The notes: generated by a model from the letters alone, not told the origin. 64,000 nucleotides of DNA from Gammaproteobacteria bacterium (GCA_017302255.1 JAFLDV010000001.1:62001-126000); one strand, 5' to 3'; shown: positions 17,923 to 27,582, counted from the first letter of the stretch. Numbers and translations: made by a program.

Positions 17923-19034
17923 ATAAACTTGATCGCTGGCGGTTGGTTTTGGGCAAATATGCTGACCAAAGGCTACGTGGTGCTGGGAGCAACTTATCAG
18001 ATGCGAATAGCCGCTTAGATCTGGCATTAGAGTTCTTATACGGCCGAGAGTATCGAGGCCGTGGCTTACGAACCGAGTCCGGTTCGCTAGATCCATCTCA
18101 ATTGACTCTGGTGTCATGGTTGGGAGAAGTGCGCGAACTGTTTCCCAAAAATACCGTCGAAGTTATCGAAAAACATGCGCTTGAACGCTATGGATTGGTT
18201 GAGTTGGTGACTGATCCACAAACTCTAGAACGGCTTGAACCGAATCAGCAACTGCTACGAACCTTGCTTACCGTGCGTGGGCACCTCAAAGGCGAAGTGT
18301 TATTCATGGCGCGCCGGATCATCAAACAAGTCGTGGATGAAATTCGCCATAAACTCGAGTCTGAAGTTAAGCAAGCACTTGCCGGGCGGCTAAACCGTTT
18401 TCGGCATTCGCCAATGGCTATTGCACAAAATTTCGATGCTGCAGGTACCATTCGCAAGAACTTACAGCATTTTGATGCAGAACGGAAAAAATTAGTCATT
18501 GAGCAATTACGGTTTTTTGAACGCAATACCAGACGATTGCCTTGGGACATTATCTTATGCGTCGATCAAAGCGGCAGTATGGCCGATTCGGTGATCCATA
18601 GTGCGGTGATGGCGGGGATTTTGGCGGGCTTGCCGGTGTTTCGCGTGAAGTTAGTCATTTTTGATACGAGTATCGTGGATTTATCGGAGTACGCGTCAGA
18701 TCCGGTCGAAACCTTAATGCAGGTGCAACTAGGCGGTGGCACTGACATCGGCAAAGCCGTGCGATATTGTAGCCAGTTGGTAGAAAACCCGCATCGAACA
18801 GTAATGGTGTTAGTCTCCGATTTCTGTGAAGGGGCTGCGCCGGCTGAGTTGGTGCGGGCGGTAAAAAAATTAGCGGAGGCGCGAGTCACATTGTTAGGGC
18901 TGGCCGCGCTCGATGGGCAAGCTGAACCGGCTTATGATCGGCAAATGGCAGAAAAATTGGCGGCTTGCGGTATGGAAATCGCGGCATTGACGCCACAGGG
19001 GCTGGCACATTGGCTGGTCAAGGTGATTTCGTGA
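17919..19034 (+). CDS. VWA-domain protein (YehP-type), partner of the MoxR ATPase
   Basis: 371 residues from ATG 17919, which overlaps the upstream stop as ATGA; ATG 17907 is a longer choice. The C-terminal half is a von Willebrand A domain with an intact metal-ion-dependent adhesion site: ILCVDQSGSMAD (D216, S218, S220), QLGGGTDIGKA (Thr near 273) and VLVSDFCEG (Asp near 300). The N-terminal half is helical and charged. MoxR/VWA pairs usually act together on a target complex, so this is likely the adaptor of the AAA+ protein encoded in the same operon. Confidence 0.9.
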   Translation: MNKLDRWRLVLGKYADQRLRGAGSNLSDANSRLDLALEFLYGREYRGRGLRTESGSLDPSQLTLVSWLGEVRELFPKNTVEVIEKHALERYGLVELVTDPQTLERLEPNQQLLRTLLTVRGHLKGEVLFMARRIIKQVVDEIRHKLESEVKQALAGRLNRFRHSPMAIAQNFDAAGTIRKNLQHFDAERKKLVIEQLRFFERNTRRLPWDIILCVDQSGSMADSVIHSAVMAGILAGLPVFRVKLVIFDTSIVDLSEYASDPVETLMQVQLGGGTDIGKAVRYCSQLVENPHRTVMVLVSDFCEGAAPAELVRAVKKLAEARVTLLGLAALDGQAEPAYDRQMAEKLAACGMEIAALTPQGLAHWLVKVIS

Positions 19035-21136
19035 GTAGCATTCGCACGCAATTACAGGCGCAACTTGCCTGTTTTGATGATGACGCCTTTATTGCACTGG
19101 CAAATAAAGGACTGCTGCGACGCGCGCACAAGGATTTAGAGCAACAAACTGCCACTATTATCGAAGAGTTGCCAGATGCCTTGGTGATGGCATTTGGTGA
19201 CTTTCGAATTCGCCTGACAGCAGCGGGTCCTGCGCAGGCAAAGTGCAGTTGTCCGGCTGCTGGAGTTTGCCAGCATATTTTAGCCGCAGCTATTAGCCTA
19301 CAAAAGATAGAAAGCGCGCTGCCACAGCCAGCTGTTGCCCATGACGATCGGGTGATTAAACTGCATGATGCATTGATCGGCTTTAGTCATCAGCAGTTAG
19401 TGCAGTATGCCGGTAAAGCCGGCTATCAATGGGCGTGGCAATTTGTACTTGATTTAGATCTGGAGACAGATGTTCAGATTAGTGCTGAACAACACGTCGC
19501 AATTCGATTTAACCATCCGCGCATGACCTTCCGTTACATGGGCGGAGAACTAGCGAGTTTGGTTGCGGATACAGCTGTTCCCCAAATGGCGAAATATCAT
19601 GTTGCCGCTGTACTCGCGTACCAGCGCGCTCAAGGTGTCGAAATCGCAGCCCCAGAGCCAAGCAAGTCAAAACAAGCACCGCTCGAATTAGGTTTGGAAC
19701 ACTCGGTGCCAGAGACGCTTCAAGCAAACCAATATTTTTCGAGGGAGCGGCTGCGCTTAAGTGTTCGGCAATTATTGGAAGAATGTATTGCGCTTGGGTT
19801 GTCGCATATCTCGCGAGGTATTTACGAGCGGTATGCAACCTTGGCCGTTTGGGCGCAAGGCGCTGAATATTATCGGTTGGCGATGCTACTCCGTCGACTA
19901 GCTGACCATGTCGATTTATTATTAGAACGAGCTGGCAGCGCAGATGAACATCGGTTATTCGATGAGATGACCATTGCCTTTGCGCTCGTTAAAGCGCTGG
20001 ATGATGCCGCAATTCGTGGCGTTGAACCAAAATCGCTAGTTGGCCAAGCGCGTTCACGCTATGAAACAATTGGTGAGTTAAATTTACTGGGTTTAGGTGC
20101 CAGCACATGGCGCTCGGCTTCCGGTTATGTTGGCTTGACTATGTTGTTTTGGTCGACAACAGACCAAGCATTCGTTGCTTGCACAGATGCGCGCCCCGAG
20201 GGACAGAAAGGCTTTAATCCGGTAGCTCGTTATAAAAATCCTGGGCCTTGGACCGGCTTGAGTTCACCTTTACAGTCGACCGGCAAACGCCTGGTACTGC
20301 GAGGTGCTCAGCTAAACACAACAGGGCGTTTGTCTAGCGCAGAGAGCACATCAGCTTTAGTGCAAGGTGTGGGCTCTAACTTTGCGCAACAACTTAAACC
20401 AGTCCAGAATTGGTCCTTTTTAATACAAGAACAAAGTGCTCTAAGACGAAGTCTTTTAGCCGAACCGCAACCGATGAAAGATTGGACTGTGTTAATGCCG
20501 ACAGTGTTTGGCAAGGCTCAATTCGACTCTGCTCGGCAATTATTGCGCTGGCCGTTATTTGATGACAACAACCAACAGCTTGATATCGAATTGGAATATA
20601 GCGAGCACACTGCTCATGCCATTAATCGGATTGAACAATTAACAGCTGCGCAGTTAGTTGCTGGCACTATGCTAGTTGCTCGGCTTCGCAGTGCTGCTGG
20701 CAAAGTGGTCGGCGAGCCGCTGAGTTTGGTTAAAGCCAAATACGAAGCTGACGAGAATCCGATAGATGCGTTGTATTTCGACTCTGCCCCAGTACAAAGC
20801 TCGACCGCAAAATGGTTGAGTAAATTGAGCCAAATCGTTGCAGCTAAACCAACAATTTCTGCACCACCTAAGCAATCCGCCCAGTTACCAAGATCGTTAA
20901 CGGCGTTACGTGATTTCTTGCGCAGACAGGCAGAACGAGGGATCACCGGGGAGTCAACTGAGCAATCCCTGCAGCAGCTTATTCACCATATTGCTGCAAA
21001 TAATGCGACTGGATTGTCGTTATTTAGTCGTCTTGAAATTAGTAAAATTGCTGTGCAAGCAGCAGTACTTCAAATCAATTATTTATGTCTGCAATACGAA
21101 CGACTGCTTGATAGTACTGCAGATTTTGAAGATTAA
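19031..21136 (+). CDS. SWIM zinc-finger protein (YehQ-type)
   Basis: About 701 residues from GTG 19031, whose GTGA overlaps the stop of the VWA gene; an in-frame ATG at 18965 would extend it into that gene and is less likely. A SWIM finger lies at C72-S-C74...C80-Q-H82 (KCSCPAAGVCQH), predicted to bind zinc and DNA or protein. The rest is long, mixed and unassigned, as in E. coli YehQ. It is the last gene of the five-gene unit and is followed by a hairpin. Confidence 0.85.
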   Translation: MSSIRTQLQAQLACFDDDAFIALANKGLLRRAHKDLEQQTATIIEELPDALVMAFGDFRIRLTAAGPAQAKCSCPAAGVCQHILAAAISLQKIESALPQPAVAHDDRVIKLHDALIGFSHQQLVQYAGKAGYQWAWQFVLDLDLETDVQISAEQHVAIRFNHPRMTFRYMGGELASLVADTAVPQMAKYHVAAVLAYQRAQGVEIAAPEPSKSKQAPLELGLEHSVPETLQANQYFSRERLRLSVRQLLEECIALGLSHISRGIYERYATLAVWAQGAEYYRLAMLLRRLADHVDLLLERAGSADEHRLFDEMTIAFALVKALDDAAIRGVEPKSLVGQARSRYETIGELNLLGLGASTWRSASGYVGLTMLFWSTTDQAFVACTDARPEGQKGFNPVARYKNPGPWTGLSSPLQSTGKRLVLRGAQLNTTGRLSSAESTSALVQGVGSNFAQQLKPVQNWSFLIQEQSALRRSLLAEPQPMKDWTVLMPTVFGKAQFDSARQLLRWPLFDDNNQQLDIELEYSEHTAHAINRIEQLTAAQLVAGTMLVARLRSAAGKVVGEPLSLVKAKYEADENPIDALYFDSAPVQSSTAKWLSKLSQIVAAKPTISAPPKQSAQLPRSLTALRDFLRRQAERGITGESTEQSLQQLIHHIAANNATGLSLFSRLEISKIAVQAAVLQINYLCLQYERLLDSTADFED

Positions 21137-21194
21137 GCTCGCGCAAAATAAAAATTTTTTAGAGTGAGAAAACCGCGGTGATTGCACGGTTCGG

Positions 21195-21225
21195 ACAACC
21201 AAGGCGCGAAGTGCGCCTTGATTGT
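21195..21225. terminator. Hairpin between convergent genes (SWIM gene and abgT-like)
   Basis: ACAACCAAGGCGC (21195-21207) and GCGCCTTGATTGT (21213-21225) form 13 pairs with one C-A mismatch on the plus strand that becomes a G-U pair in minus-strand RNA, with a five-base loop. No T-run follows on either side. Confidence 0.55.
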
Positions 21226-21237
21226 TCAGCAAAGCAA

Positions 21238-22806
21238 TTACATACCAGCAGGGAAGGTATAACTAGCACCAATTCCCAGTGGAATACCAAGCGCCCAGAA
21301 ACCAAGTAAGAACAGCGTCCATAAGGTCAGTAGGCTAATGGAAAACGGTAACATCAAAGCGATGAGTGTACCGATGCCGGTGGCTTTCACATATTTTTGG
21401 CAGAACACCACAATCAGTGGGAAATACGGCATCAACGGGGTGATGATATTGGTGGATGAGTCGCCAACGCGATAAGCCGCTTGGGTTAAATCTGGTGATA
21501 CACCCAGCTCCATCAACATTGGTACCATCACAGCGCCAATTAATGCCCATTTCGCAGAAGCTGAACCCACTAACAAGTTTACAAATCCTGTTAAAATCAC
21601 GATACCCACTAAGGTTACGCCCATCGGTAACGCCATTTCTTTTAAGGCGCCAGCGCCTTTTATCGCAATCAGCGCGCCCAAATTGGATTGGCCAAAGGCA
21701 TAAATAAACTGCGCGCAGAAAAATGCCATGACGATGTAATAACCCATACCGCTCATCGCTTTGCTCATGCCTTGAATAATGTCGCGATGCGTTTTGACAC
21801 TGCCGGCAGCGTAGCCGTAAACGATGCCCGGCACTAAGAAAAACACCAAAATCAACCCGACAATCGACTGCATCAGTGGGGCTGAGCCATGAGTTAAGCT
21901 GCCATCAGTGCCACGCCACGCTGAAGTTTCTGGAAAGGCGCTGACAATTAATAAAGCAGCGGTCACCAACATCGACAGCATGGCAAAACGTAAGCCACGG
22001 CGTTCGTTGGCTTGTAATGGGTCCATAGTTGGCAAGCTTGCAGGATCACCATCGACAGCGGTATTTTTTAGGCGCGGTTCGATCACTTTATCGGTGAGGA
22101 ACCAGCCAATGAGGATAATCAAAATGGCTGATGCCGAGGTAAAGTAGAAATTATTCAGTGGGTTAATCACAAGATCTGCAGCTGCAGGGTTTGCTGATAA
22201 CCGCGCTGATGCTTGGGTTAAACCAGCGAGCAGCGGATCTAAGCTACTTGGAATAAATAACGACGCCGAAAAACCACCGGAGACGCCAGCAAATGCCGCG
22301 GCGATACCTGCCAATGGATGACGACCAGCAGCGTAGAAAATGACGGCGCCTAGCGGAATCACCAGCACGTAACCGGCGTCAACCGCGACATGGCTTAGAA
22401 TGCCAACCGCCACCAGTACTGGCGTTAATAGCATTTTTGGGGTTACCGCCAAAATCGAACGTAAGCCTGCATTGATGAAGCCGGTGTATTCAGCAACACC
22501 TAAACCGAGCATTGCCACTAACACCACACCAAGCGGCGGGAAGCTGACAAAGGTATTCACTAATTTTGCCATAAAGGCGGTAAATGAAGCGCCATCTAAT
22601 AAGTTGATGACTTGAATTGGTTTGCCGCTGCGTGGGTCGATTTCATCAAAGGTAACGCCAGACAAGGCCCAAGAAATGATCCAAACGGCAACCATAAACA
22701 TGGCAAATAATAGTGCCGGGTCGGGCAGTTTATTACCCACCCGCTCAATGGTGTTGAGGCTGCGGTTAAGCCAGCCTTGTTTTTCGGTGGAACTTGCTGC
22801 AGTCAT
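21238..22806 (-). CDS. AbgT-family transporter
   Basis: 522 residues with about eleven membrane helices and the AbgT pattern: N-terminal LNTIERVGNKLPDPALLFAM, central FAGVSGGFSASLFIPSSLDP, and C-terminal GDSSTNIITPLMPYFPLI. The family takes up p-aminobenzoyl-glutamate in E. coli and in several marine species works as a proton-driven sulfonamide efflux pump, so direction and substrate are open. A good AAGAAGGA site precedes the ATG. Single gene. Confidence 0.92.
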   Translation of the reverse strand: MTAASSTEKQGWLNRSLNTIERVGNKLPDPALLFAMFMVAVWIISWALSGVTFDEIDPRSGKPIQVINLLDGASFTAFMAKLVNTFVSFPPLGVVLVAMLGLGVAEYTGFINAGLRSILAVTPKMLLTPVLVAVGILSHVAVDAGYVLVIPLGAVIFYAAGRHPLAGIAAAFAGVSGGFSASLFIPSSLDPLLAGLTQASARLSANPAAADLVINPLNNFYFTSASAILIILIGWFLTDKVIEPRLKNTAVDGDPASLPTMDPLQANERRGLRFAMLSMLVTAALLIVSAFPETSAWRGTDGSLTHGSAPLMQSIVGLILVFFLVPGIVYGYAAGSVKTHRDIIQGMSKAMSGMGYYIVMAFFCAQFIYAFGQSNLGALIAIKGAGALKEMALPMGVTLVGIVILTGFVNLLVGSASAKWALIGAVMVPMLMELGVSPDLTQAAYRVGDSSTNIITPLMPYFPLIVVFCQKYVKATGIGTLIALMLPFSISLLTLWTLFLLGFWALGIPLGIGASYTFPAGM

Positions 22807-23002
22807 GTTTTTTCCTTCTTAGTAGGGCTGCATGATGGGGATGCATAGTCGCGCTGCAAAAATTAACGATTAAAAAACTGGCTTAGTTATAAAAATATCT
22901 ATCGAAGATAGCAATAAAAAAATATCGGCTGCCGCGCAATTGCGCTGGCTCGCTGGCGGCAATCATCAATAGCAGTAGCGTCTATGGGGCCAAACCAGAG
23001 CA

Positions 23003-23025
23003 TAGTCGGCAACGATGGCCGACTA
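23003..23025. terminator. 8-bp hairpin after nadR
   Basis: TAGTCGGC (23003-23010) and GCCGACTA (23018-23025) pair perfectly around a seven-base loop, 27 bases beyond the stop of the minus-strand nadR gene. No clear T-run. Confidence 0.45.
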
Positions 23026-23051
23026 AATCTCTCATAAGTTACCGGTGATCG

Positions 23052-24056
23052 CTAAGCTAAGATATCGAGCAAATTGCCATATTTTTTGAATCTACGCAGG
23101 ATCGCATTGACTTGCTCGACTCGGCATTCGACATCGCCACTGAGCACAACATACGGGATTTTGCGCTCAGCCAGATCAGCAATGATTTGCTGTTGGAAGC
23201 ACAGCCGTTTTTGGTTACCACTGCGGTCCCAAGTATCCGCGTAAGGGATATCGGTGTCACATAAGAAGAATAAATCGTAGTTACGCTCAGCTTGCTTGGC
23301 TAACTCGGTCAGAATGGGGCCTGGCGTGCCGTGGTAATCTCTGGCAAACATATAAGTGGTGATGGGATTGGTGTCACAAAACAGATAAGTATTTGCTTGT
23401 GCTCTAAGCTTCTCTTCTCGGCGATTGTGTTCTGGCGCTATGGTCTCAAATTGCTCGAGTGTAATGCGCCGGTCAACTTGATGCGTTAGCCAAAATTCTG
23501 CCCCGTATTCTGGCATCCATTCGGTGTGATGCTGCTCAGCTAAGGTCCGAGTCAAGGTGGTTTTTCCAGTGGACGGGGCGCCTAAAAAGCAGACATGGAT
23601 GATCAAATCCCGATAGACCAATTCCGAAAGATAAGCTTTTCCAGCAAAATAATTAGCTCTAAGTTGCGTGCCGCTAATTGGGACTTGCAACCGAGCTTCA
23701 TCAATACGCCGGTCCACTGCTCCCAGCGCTTTACTGACATGGTCGCCATAAAACTCACTGGAGTAAAAATGGCTGATGGCAAGGCCATTCAGTTTTTTCA
23801 GGATATAGGCTTCTTGTTCGCTGCGAATTTCTGCGGTATCCCCATAACTATCCGGACCATCCCAAGCTTCTATCACAGTGACACTTGGATAGAGTTGCCT
23901 GATCCAATTAGCCCGTACTTGTAATGGCACCTCGATGACCTCGGTGGCATAAATCAACACGACCACTTCATCAGTCTCAGCAAGCGCAGTTTCAATCAAT
24001 AACTGATGACCTCGGTGAAAGGGCGCGAATTTACCAAGGGTCAGTCCGCGTGTCAT
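23052..24056 (-). CDS. nadR: NadR-like NMN adenylyltransferase / nicotinamide riboside kinase
   Basis: 334 residues. The N-terminal nucleotidyltransferase domain begins at once with LTLGKFAPFHRGHQLL (HRGH at residues 14-17) and ends with VPISGTQLR; the kinase domain follows with Walker A GAPSTGKTT (159-167). The helix-turn-helix repressor domain of enterobacterial NadR is absent, so this is the enzymatic two-domain form: it phosphorylates nicotinamide riboside to NMN and adenylates NMN to NAD. The ATG overlaps the stop of pnuC by four bases, giving an import-and-salvage operon. Confidence 0.93.
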   Translation of the reverse strand: MTRGLTLGKFAPFHRGHQLLIETALAETDEVVVLIYATEVIEVPLQVRANWIRQLYPSVTVIEAWDGPDSYGDTAEIRSEQEAYILKKLNGLAISHFYSSEFYGDHVSKALGAVDRRIDEARLQVPISGTQLRANYFAGKAYLSELVYRDLIIHVCFLGAPSTGKTTLTRTLAEQHHTEWMPEYGAEFWLTHQVDRRITLEQFETIAPEHNRREEKLRAQANTYLFCDTNPITTYMFARDYHGTPGPILTELAKQAERNYDLFFLCDTDIPYADTWDRSGNQKRLCFQQQIIADLAERKIPYVVLSGDVECRVEQVNAILRRFKKYGNLLDILA

Positions 24057-24775
24057 GCTGCTGTCTCCGAGGTTGTGTTGCTACTGCTGTTGTTGGCGCC
24101 TGCAAGGATTCGCTGCTGTTGCTCGCCAATATGCCAACGCCAATAACCAAAGAGTGAATTCAACAAATACAACGACCACATCAACACCATCAAATCGCCG
24201 GCCGCGCCGCCTTCCATAGCGCGCAACAGCCACATCAAAATGCTGACGACATTAATGGCTATATACAGCAGCCACTGCTCTTTAAAGCGCCACATCATCA
24301 GGAAGGTGGCAGCCACCGACAAGACATTAGTTAAGGCATCGATGTAGGGCGAGTTCTGCTCTGCATTCATGGCAAGCAAAAAGCCAAGGCCGTAGGTGCC
24401 AAGAATGCAGGCCAGCAAAATTATCAGGCGAGTTTTGGTGGTGAGTTTGCGCATCGCCACCGCCGCACTGCCTTTGGAATGTTGATGCCATAACCAGTAG
24501 CCAAAGAGGTTGGTCGGAATAAAAAAATACAGATTTAAATACACTTCACCAAATAAGCCGTTGCTATAGGCCAATACTGCGTAGGACAAGCAGGCATATA
24601 TGCCAATCAAGTAACCCTCACGACGACCAATCGCAATGAGGGTTACACACAAAATACCAGACAAAAACACCGTGAGCTCAAATAGACTGCTGGTCAGCGT
24701 AATGCTCAGCGCGCTGCCAAGTACTAACATCAGCATCAGCCAAATACGGTCGAGGTGCGGCAGTTGCAGTTTCAT
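24053..24775 (-). CDS. pnuC: Nicotinamide riboside transporter PnuC
   Basis: 240 residues with seven or eight membrane helices. Family motifs include YFFIPTNLFGYWLWHQH near the middle, the substrate-site region DALTNVLSVAATFLMMWRFK, and WSLYLLNSLFGYWRW near the end. PnuC moves nicotinamide riboside by facilitated diffusion, driven by phosphorylation inside the cell, and the kinase is encoded by the next, overlapping gene. Confidence 0.93.
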   Translation of the reverse strand: MKLQLPHLDRIWLMLMLVLGSALSITLTSSLFELTVFLSGILCVTLIAIGRREGYLIGIYACLSYAVLAYSNGLFGEVYLNLYFFIPTNLFGYWLWHQHSKGSAAVAMRKLTTKTRLIILLACILGTYGLGFLLAMNAEQNSPYIDALTNVLSVAATFLMMWRFKEQWLLYIAINVVSILMWLLRAMEGGAAGDLMVLMWSLYLLNSLFGYWRWHIGEQQQRILAGANNSSSNTTSETAA

Positions 24776-24843
24776 AGGTAATCCTTGAGTTAGGCTTTGC
24801 AGAGTATGTCGTGAGTCGTTGCTAACAACGCGAGTCCAGCCAT

Positions 24844-24872
24844 ATTATAAAAAAGTGAGGTGTCGTGTTGAA
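24844..24872 (-). promoter_or_regulatory. Promoter of pnuC-nadR
   Basis: On the minus strand a perfect -10 TATAAT (24849-24844) follows a weak -35 TTCAAC (24872-24867) with a 17-base spacer. The leader to the pnuC start would be about 60 bases. No NAD-related riboswitch fold was recognised in it. Confidence 0.6.
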
Positions 24873-25080
24873 GAAAATGCTCCGTACACGATGTTGTGCG
24901 CCAAGCTTGGGGCTCGTCGCCCGCAACTGTGATTATTTTTGAATAGTGCGATGGTCGTCCTGATGCCTGTACCATTAGTAAGTTAAATTAGTAAGCAAAG
25001 CTGCAGTAGCGAAAAAGTTAACGCCTTGTGCTGTTGATGAGCATTGTCTGTGCCTAGTCACAAAGCCACTTTTGTTGTCG

Positions 25081-25136
25081 ATAAAATCTACTTGCATGCC
25101 CTGATCGCTGCGGATAAGCTCCGCTGGCGATTTTAT
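25081..25136. other. Nested inverted repeats in the pnuC / antiporter intergenic region
   Basis: The 564-base gap 24776-25339 has no gene. Within it ATAAAATC (25081-25088) pairs with GATTTTAT (25129-25136), and inside that GCGGA (25110-25114) pairs with TCCGC (25120-25124). This could be a leader-RNA structure for the antiporter or an isolated hairpin; there is no T-run, and 25137-25339 shows nothing more. Confidence 0.35.
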
Positions 25137-25339
25137 GTCTTTACGCTATTGGATAAATGTCATACTGCGCTGAAATGATGTGCGCAGGTTTTCAGAATAC
25201 TGCTCTAGATGACCGATTTCGGCATTTTAGTCTGTGTGATTACTCGGTATTCATTGATGTCAGTTGAATCAACTTTGGTTGGGCTGCTGATTGATTTAAT
25301 GCGTATATCCGCAAGTAGAAAAATAAACGGGAAACACTT

Positions 25340-26629
25340 ATGACCAATTTTGAGCTGGCACTCGCATTTGCCCAGCAGCTAGTAATTATTCTAATCGCCG
25401 CCCAAGTATTTGGTTACTTAGCAAAATTTATCGGACAGCCACGCGTCGTTGGTGAAATGATTGCCGGTGTGGTACTTGGCCCTTCGTTATTTGGTTTATT
25501 TTTCCCTGAATTACAGAAATCCATTTTCATTGCTGACACCATGCCAATTTTATACATCGGTGCACAGATTGGCGTTGGTTTGTATATGTTTTTGGTTGGG
25601 CTGGAATTTAATACTCAGCTCTTTAAGAAACAAGCACGCAGCGCTGTTGGGGTTTCCCTAGCAGGCATGTTAGTGCCTTTTATTGTCGGTGCTTTGTTGT
25701 GTTTGTGGTTATTAGACAAACCAGGCTTATTTGCCAGCGGCATTTCTTATGCCAATGCCGCCTTGTTTATGGGCGCAGCGATTGCCATTACTGCTTTTCC
25801 AATGTTGGCGCGTATTATTTATGAACGTAAATTGGCAGGTACCGCGCTTGGCACATTGGCGCTTGCCGCCGGTGCAATTGATGATGCTGCCGCTTGGATC
25901 GTGATGGCGGTGGTGCTAGCAAGCTTTGGCGGTGGCGCCATGCTCGCCATTAAAGCCGTCATTGGTGGTAGTTTGTATGCGACCTTTATGCTGACCAAGG
26001 CGCGCAGTTGGTTACAGCCATTGGCCGATAAAGTTGAACAATCCGGCGTTTTGACGGCACCGCAACTATTGTTGGTGGTAGTGTTGTGGGCGATTTCGGC
26101 TTATTCGATGGAGTGGGTTGGCCTGCATGCGGTGTTTGGTGGTTTCTTGCTGGGTATTGCGATGCCACGTGGAAAATTAACCGCACTAATTGATGCTCGC
26201 TTAAATAAAATCACCGTGTTTTTGCTATTACCGATGTTTTTTACTTACTCGGGTTTAAAAACTCAGCTCAATGTTTTGGCGTCGTTCGAAGTCATGTCGA
26301 TTGCTTTGGTCATTCTTGCAGCATCAATTTTCGCCAAGGGCATTGCCTGTTGGGCCGCTGCGCGTATTGGCGGCGCTGACAATCGCACTGCCATGGCGGT
26401 TGGGGCACTGATGAACGCTCGTGGCTTGATGGAGCTGATTATTATCAATATCGCGCTGAAGTTCGGCGTGATTGAGCAAGGATTGTTCTCGATAATGGTA
26501 CTGATGGCGATAGTCACCACGTTAATGGCGACGCCGTTATTCCAATTGGTCTATGGGCGGCATATGCCTGTGGCCACAAAAGCTGCGGTTGTTGACGAGC
26601 CTACAACCGCAAAACCCTCGCAAGAATAA
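25340..26629 (+). CDS. CPA2-family cation:proton antiporter (Kef-type membrane domain)
   Basis: 429 residues, about twelve membrane helices. Start region FGYLAKFIGQPRVVGEMIAG followed by VVLGPSLFG is typical of CPA2 (Kef/NapA-like) antiporters, and AAGAIDDAAAWIVMA carries the paired aspartates of the ion-binding site. A conserved NARGLMELIIINIAL helix lies near the C-terminus. There is no RCK/TrkA-N regulatory domain, so it is more like a simple Na+/H+ or K+/H+ exchanger than KefB/KefC. Single gene. Confidence 0.88.
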   Translation: MTNFELALAFAQQLVIILIAAQVFGYLAKFIGQPRVVGEMIAGVVLGPSLFGLFFPELQKSIFIADTMPILYIGAQIGVGLYMFLVGLEFNTQLFKKQARSAVGVSLAGMLVPFIVGALLCLWLLDKPGLFASGISYANAALFMGAAIAITAFPMLARIIYERKLAGTALGTLALAAGAIDDAAAWIVMAVVLASFGGGAMLAIKAVIGGSLYATFMLTKARSWLQPLADKVEQSGVLTAPQLLLVVVLWAISAYSMEWVGLHAVFGGFLLGIAMPRGKLTALIDARLNKITVFLLLPMFFTYSGLKTQLNVLASFEVMSIALVILAASIFAKGIACWAAARIGGADNRTAMAVGALMNARGLMELIIINIALKFGVIEQGLFSIMVLMAIVTTLMATPLFQLVYGRHMPVATKAAVVDEPTTAKPSQE

Positions 26630-26640
26630 GCTTAGCGGTT

Positions 26641-27582
26641 TCAGCCCGGATTATACGGGCCGTAACCTGGAAGCAACTCGACTAAAGCGCGGCTAATCAT
26701 TGATGGGAAGACCGACAAATGGTCTTCGTCAGCAATGATTTTACTTTTGATCTGTAAGCCTTGTTGCGCGCTAGTTTTGGCATTTACTGCTGGCGTTGTG
26801 GAAGCTTTGAGTAGCTGTTCAAATTTGAGTAAGTCAGCAACGATATCCACTTCTGTTGAATAACGAGCGCCCGGTTTTATTTGTTCAAATTCCGCCGCAT
26901 ACAGTAAAGCAGTGGCATTGATGGCTGGCGATTTTTTGCTGCGTGTCTCGGCAAGCTTCATCAGGTGTTTTTTATCAAACCACAGTGATGGACTGCTGAT
27001 AATGTAGCTGTCAAAGCTATCTGGATAGCGCAGTAACAACTCCGCACCTAACAAACCGCCATAAGAATGGCCCACAAACACTTTTCGTTTTGGGTCTACT
27101 TGATAGTTTTTCAGCACAAAAGGGATCACTTGCTGGCGAAGGTATTCAATGTATAACGCCGAACCGCCATAAGCGTCACCGCCGTAACTTTCCCCTGGTT
27201 TTTTCGGCCGCGCTAAGACATCGGTTGGCGTGTAATCAAAGCTTCGGCTATTAATCGGCGTGTAGCCCTTGGCATATGACAGCCCGACAATCACAAAATC
27301 TTCGATATTCTGGCCATTAGCGCCTAAGCGATTGCGAATACTGCGGATAAGTGGAAAGGCATAATTAGCATCGGTGACAAACAACACCGGCAGTTTTTTT
27401 GCGGACTTGCCATAAGACGCCGGTAAGTCGATCCAGACTTCGTACTGCCGATCACTATTCTTCGCCGGCAATTGATGCACATGGGTATTGGCAAGTTCTA
27501 GCGCGGGGAATTGCTCTGCAGCCGACTCTAAAGCCAACAGCGGTTGACAGCATAAAACTAAAATTAATGCCCAAAATTTCAT
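26641..27582 (-). CDS. Exported alpha/beta-hydrolase esterase (PF00756 type)
   Basis: 313 residues with a signal peptide (MKFWALILVLCCQPLLAL). The nucleophile elbow is VFVGHSYGGLLGAELLL with Ser173. The oxyanion region and the LPVLFVTDANYAFPLIRSI strand are as in esterase D / IroE / BesA-like siderophore-esterase relatives; the likely catalytic His is in IADEDHLSVFPSMI. Substrate unknown: an ester of a peptide, siderophore or acyl-sugar kind would fit the family. Confidence 0.85.
   Translation of the reverse strand: MKFWALILVLCCQPLLALESAAEQFPALELANTHVHQLPAKNSDRQYEVWIDLPASYGKSAKKLPVLFVTDANYAFPLIRSIRNRLGANGQNIEDFVIVGLSYAKGYTPINSRSFDYTPTDVLARPKKPGESYGGDAYGGSALYIEYLRQQVIPFVLKNYQVDPKRKVFVGHSYGGLLGAELLLRYPDSFDSYIISSPSLWFDKKHLMKLAETRSKKSPAINATALLYAAEFEQIKPGARYSTEVDIVADLLKFEQLLKASTTPAVNAKTSAQQGLQIKSKIIADEDHLSVFPSMISRALVELLPGYGPYNPG

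Noticed and set aside
18965..19030. Upstream in-frame ATG extending the SWIM protein by 22 residues
   Set aside because: It would overlap the VWA gene by 70 bases, while GTG at 19031 gives the same four-base overlap style as the other genes of the operon.
24790..24975. 61-codon minus-strand frame upstream of pnuC
   Set aside because: The good pnuC promoter lies inside it, so the frame would not be transcribed whole; no family pattern was seen.
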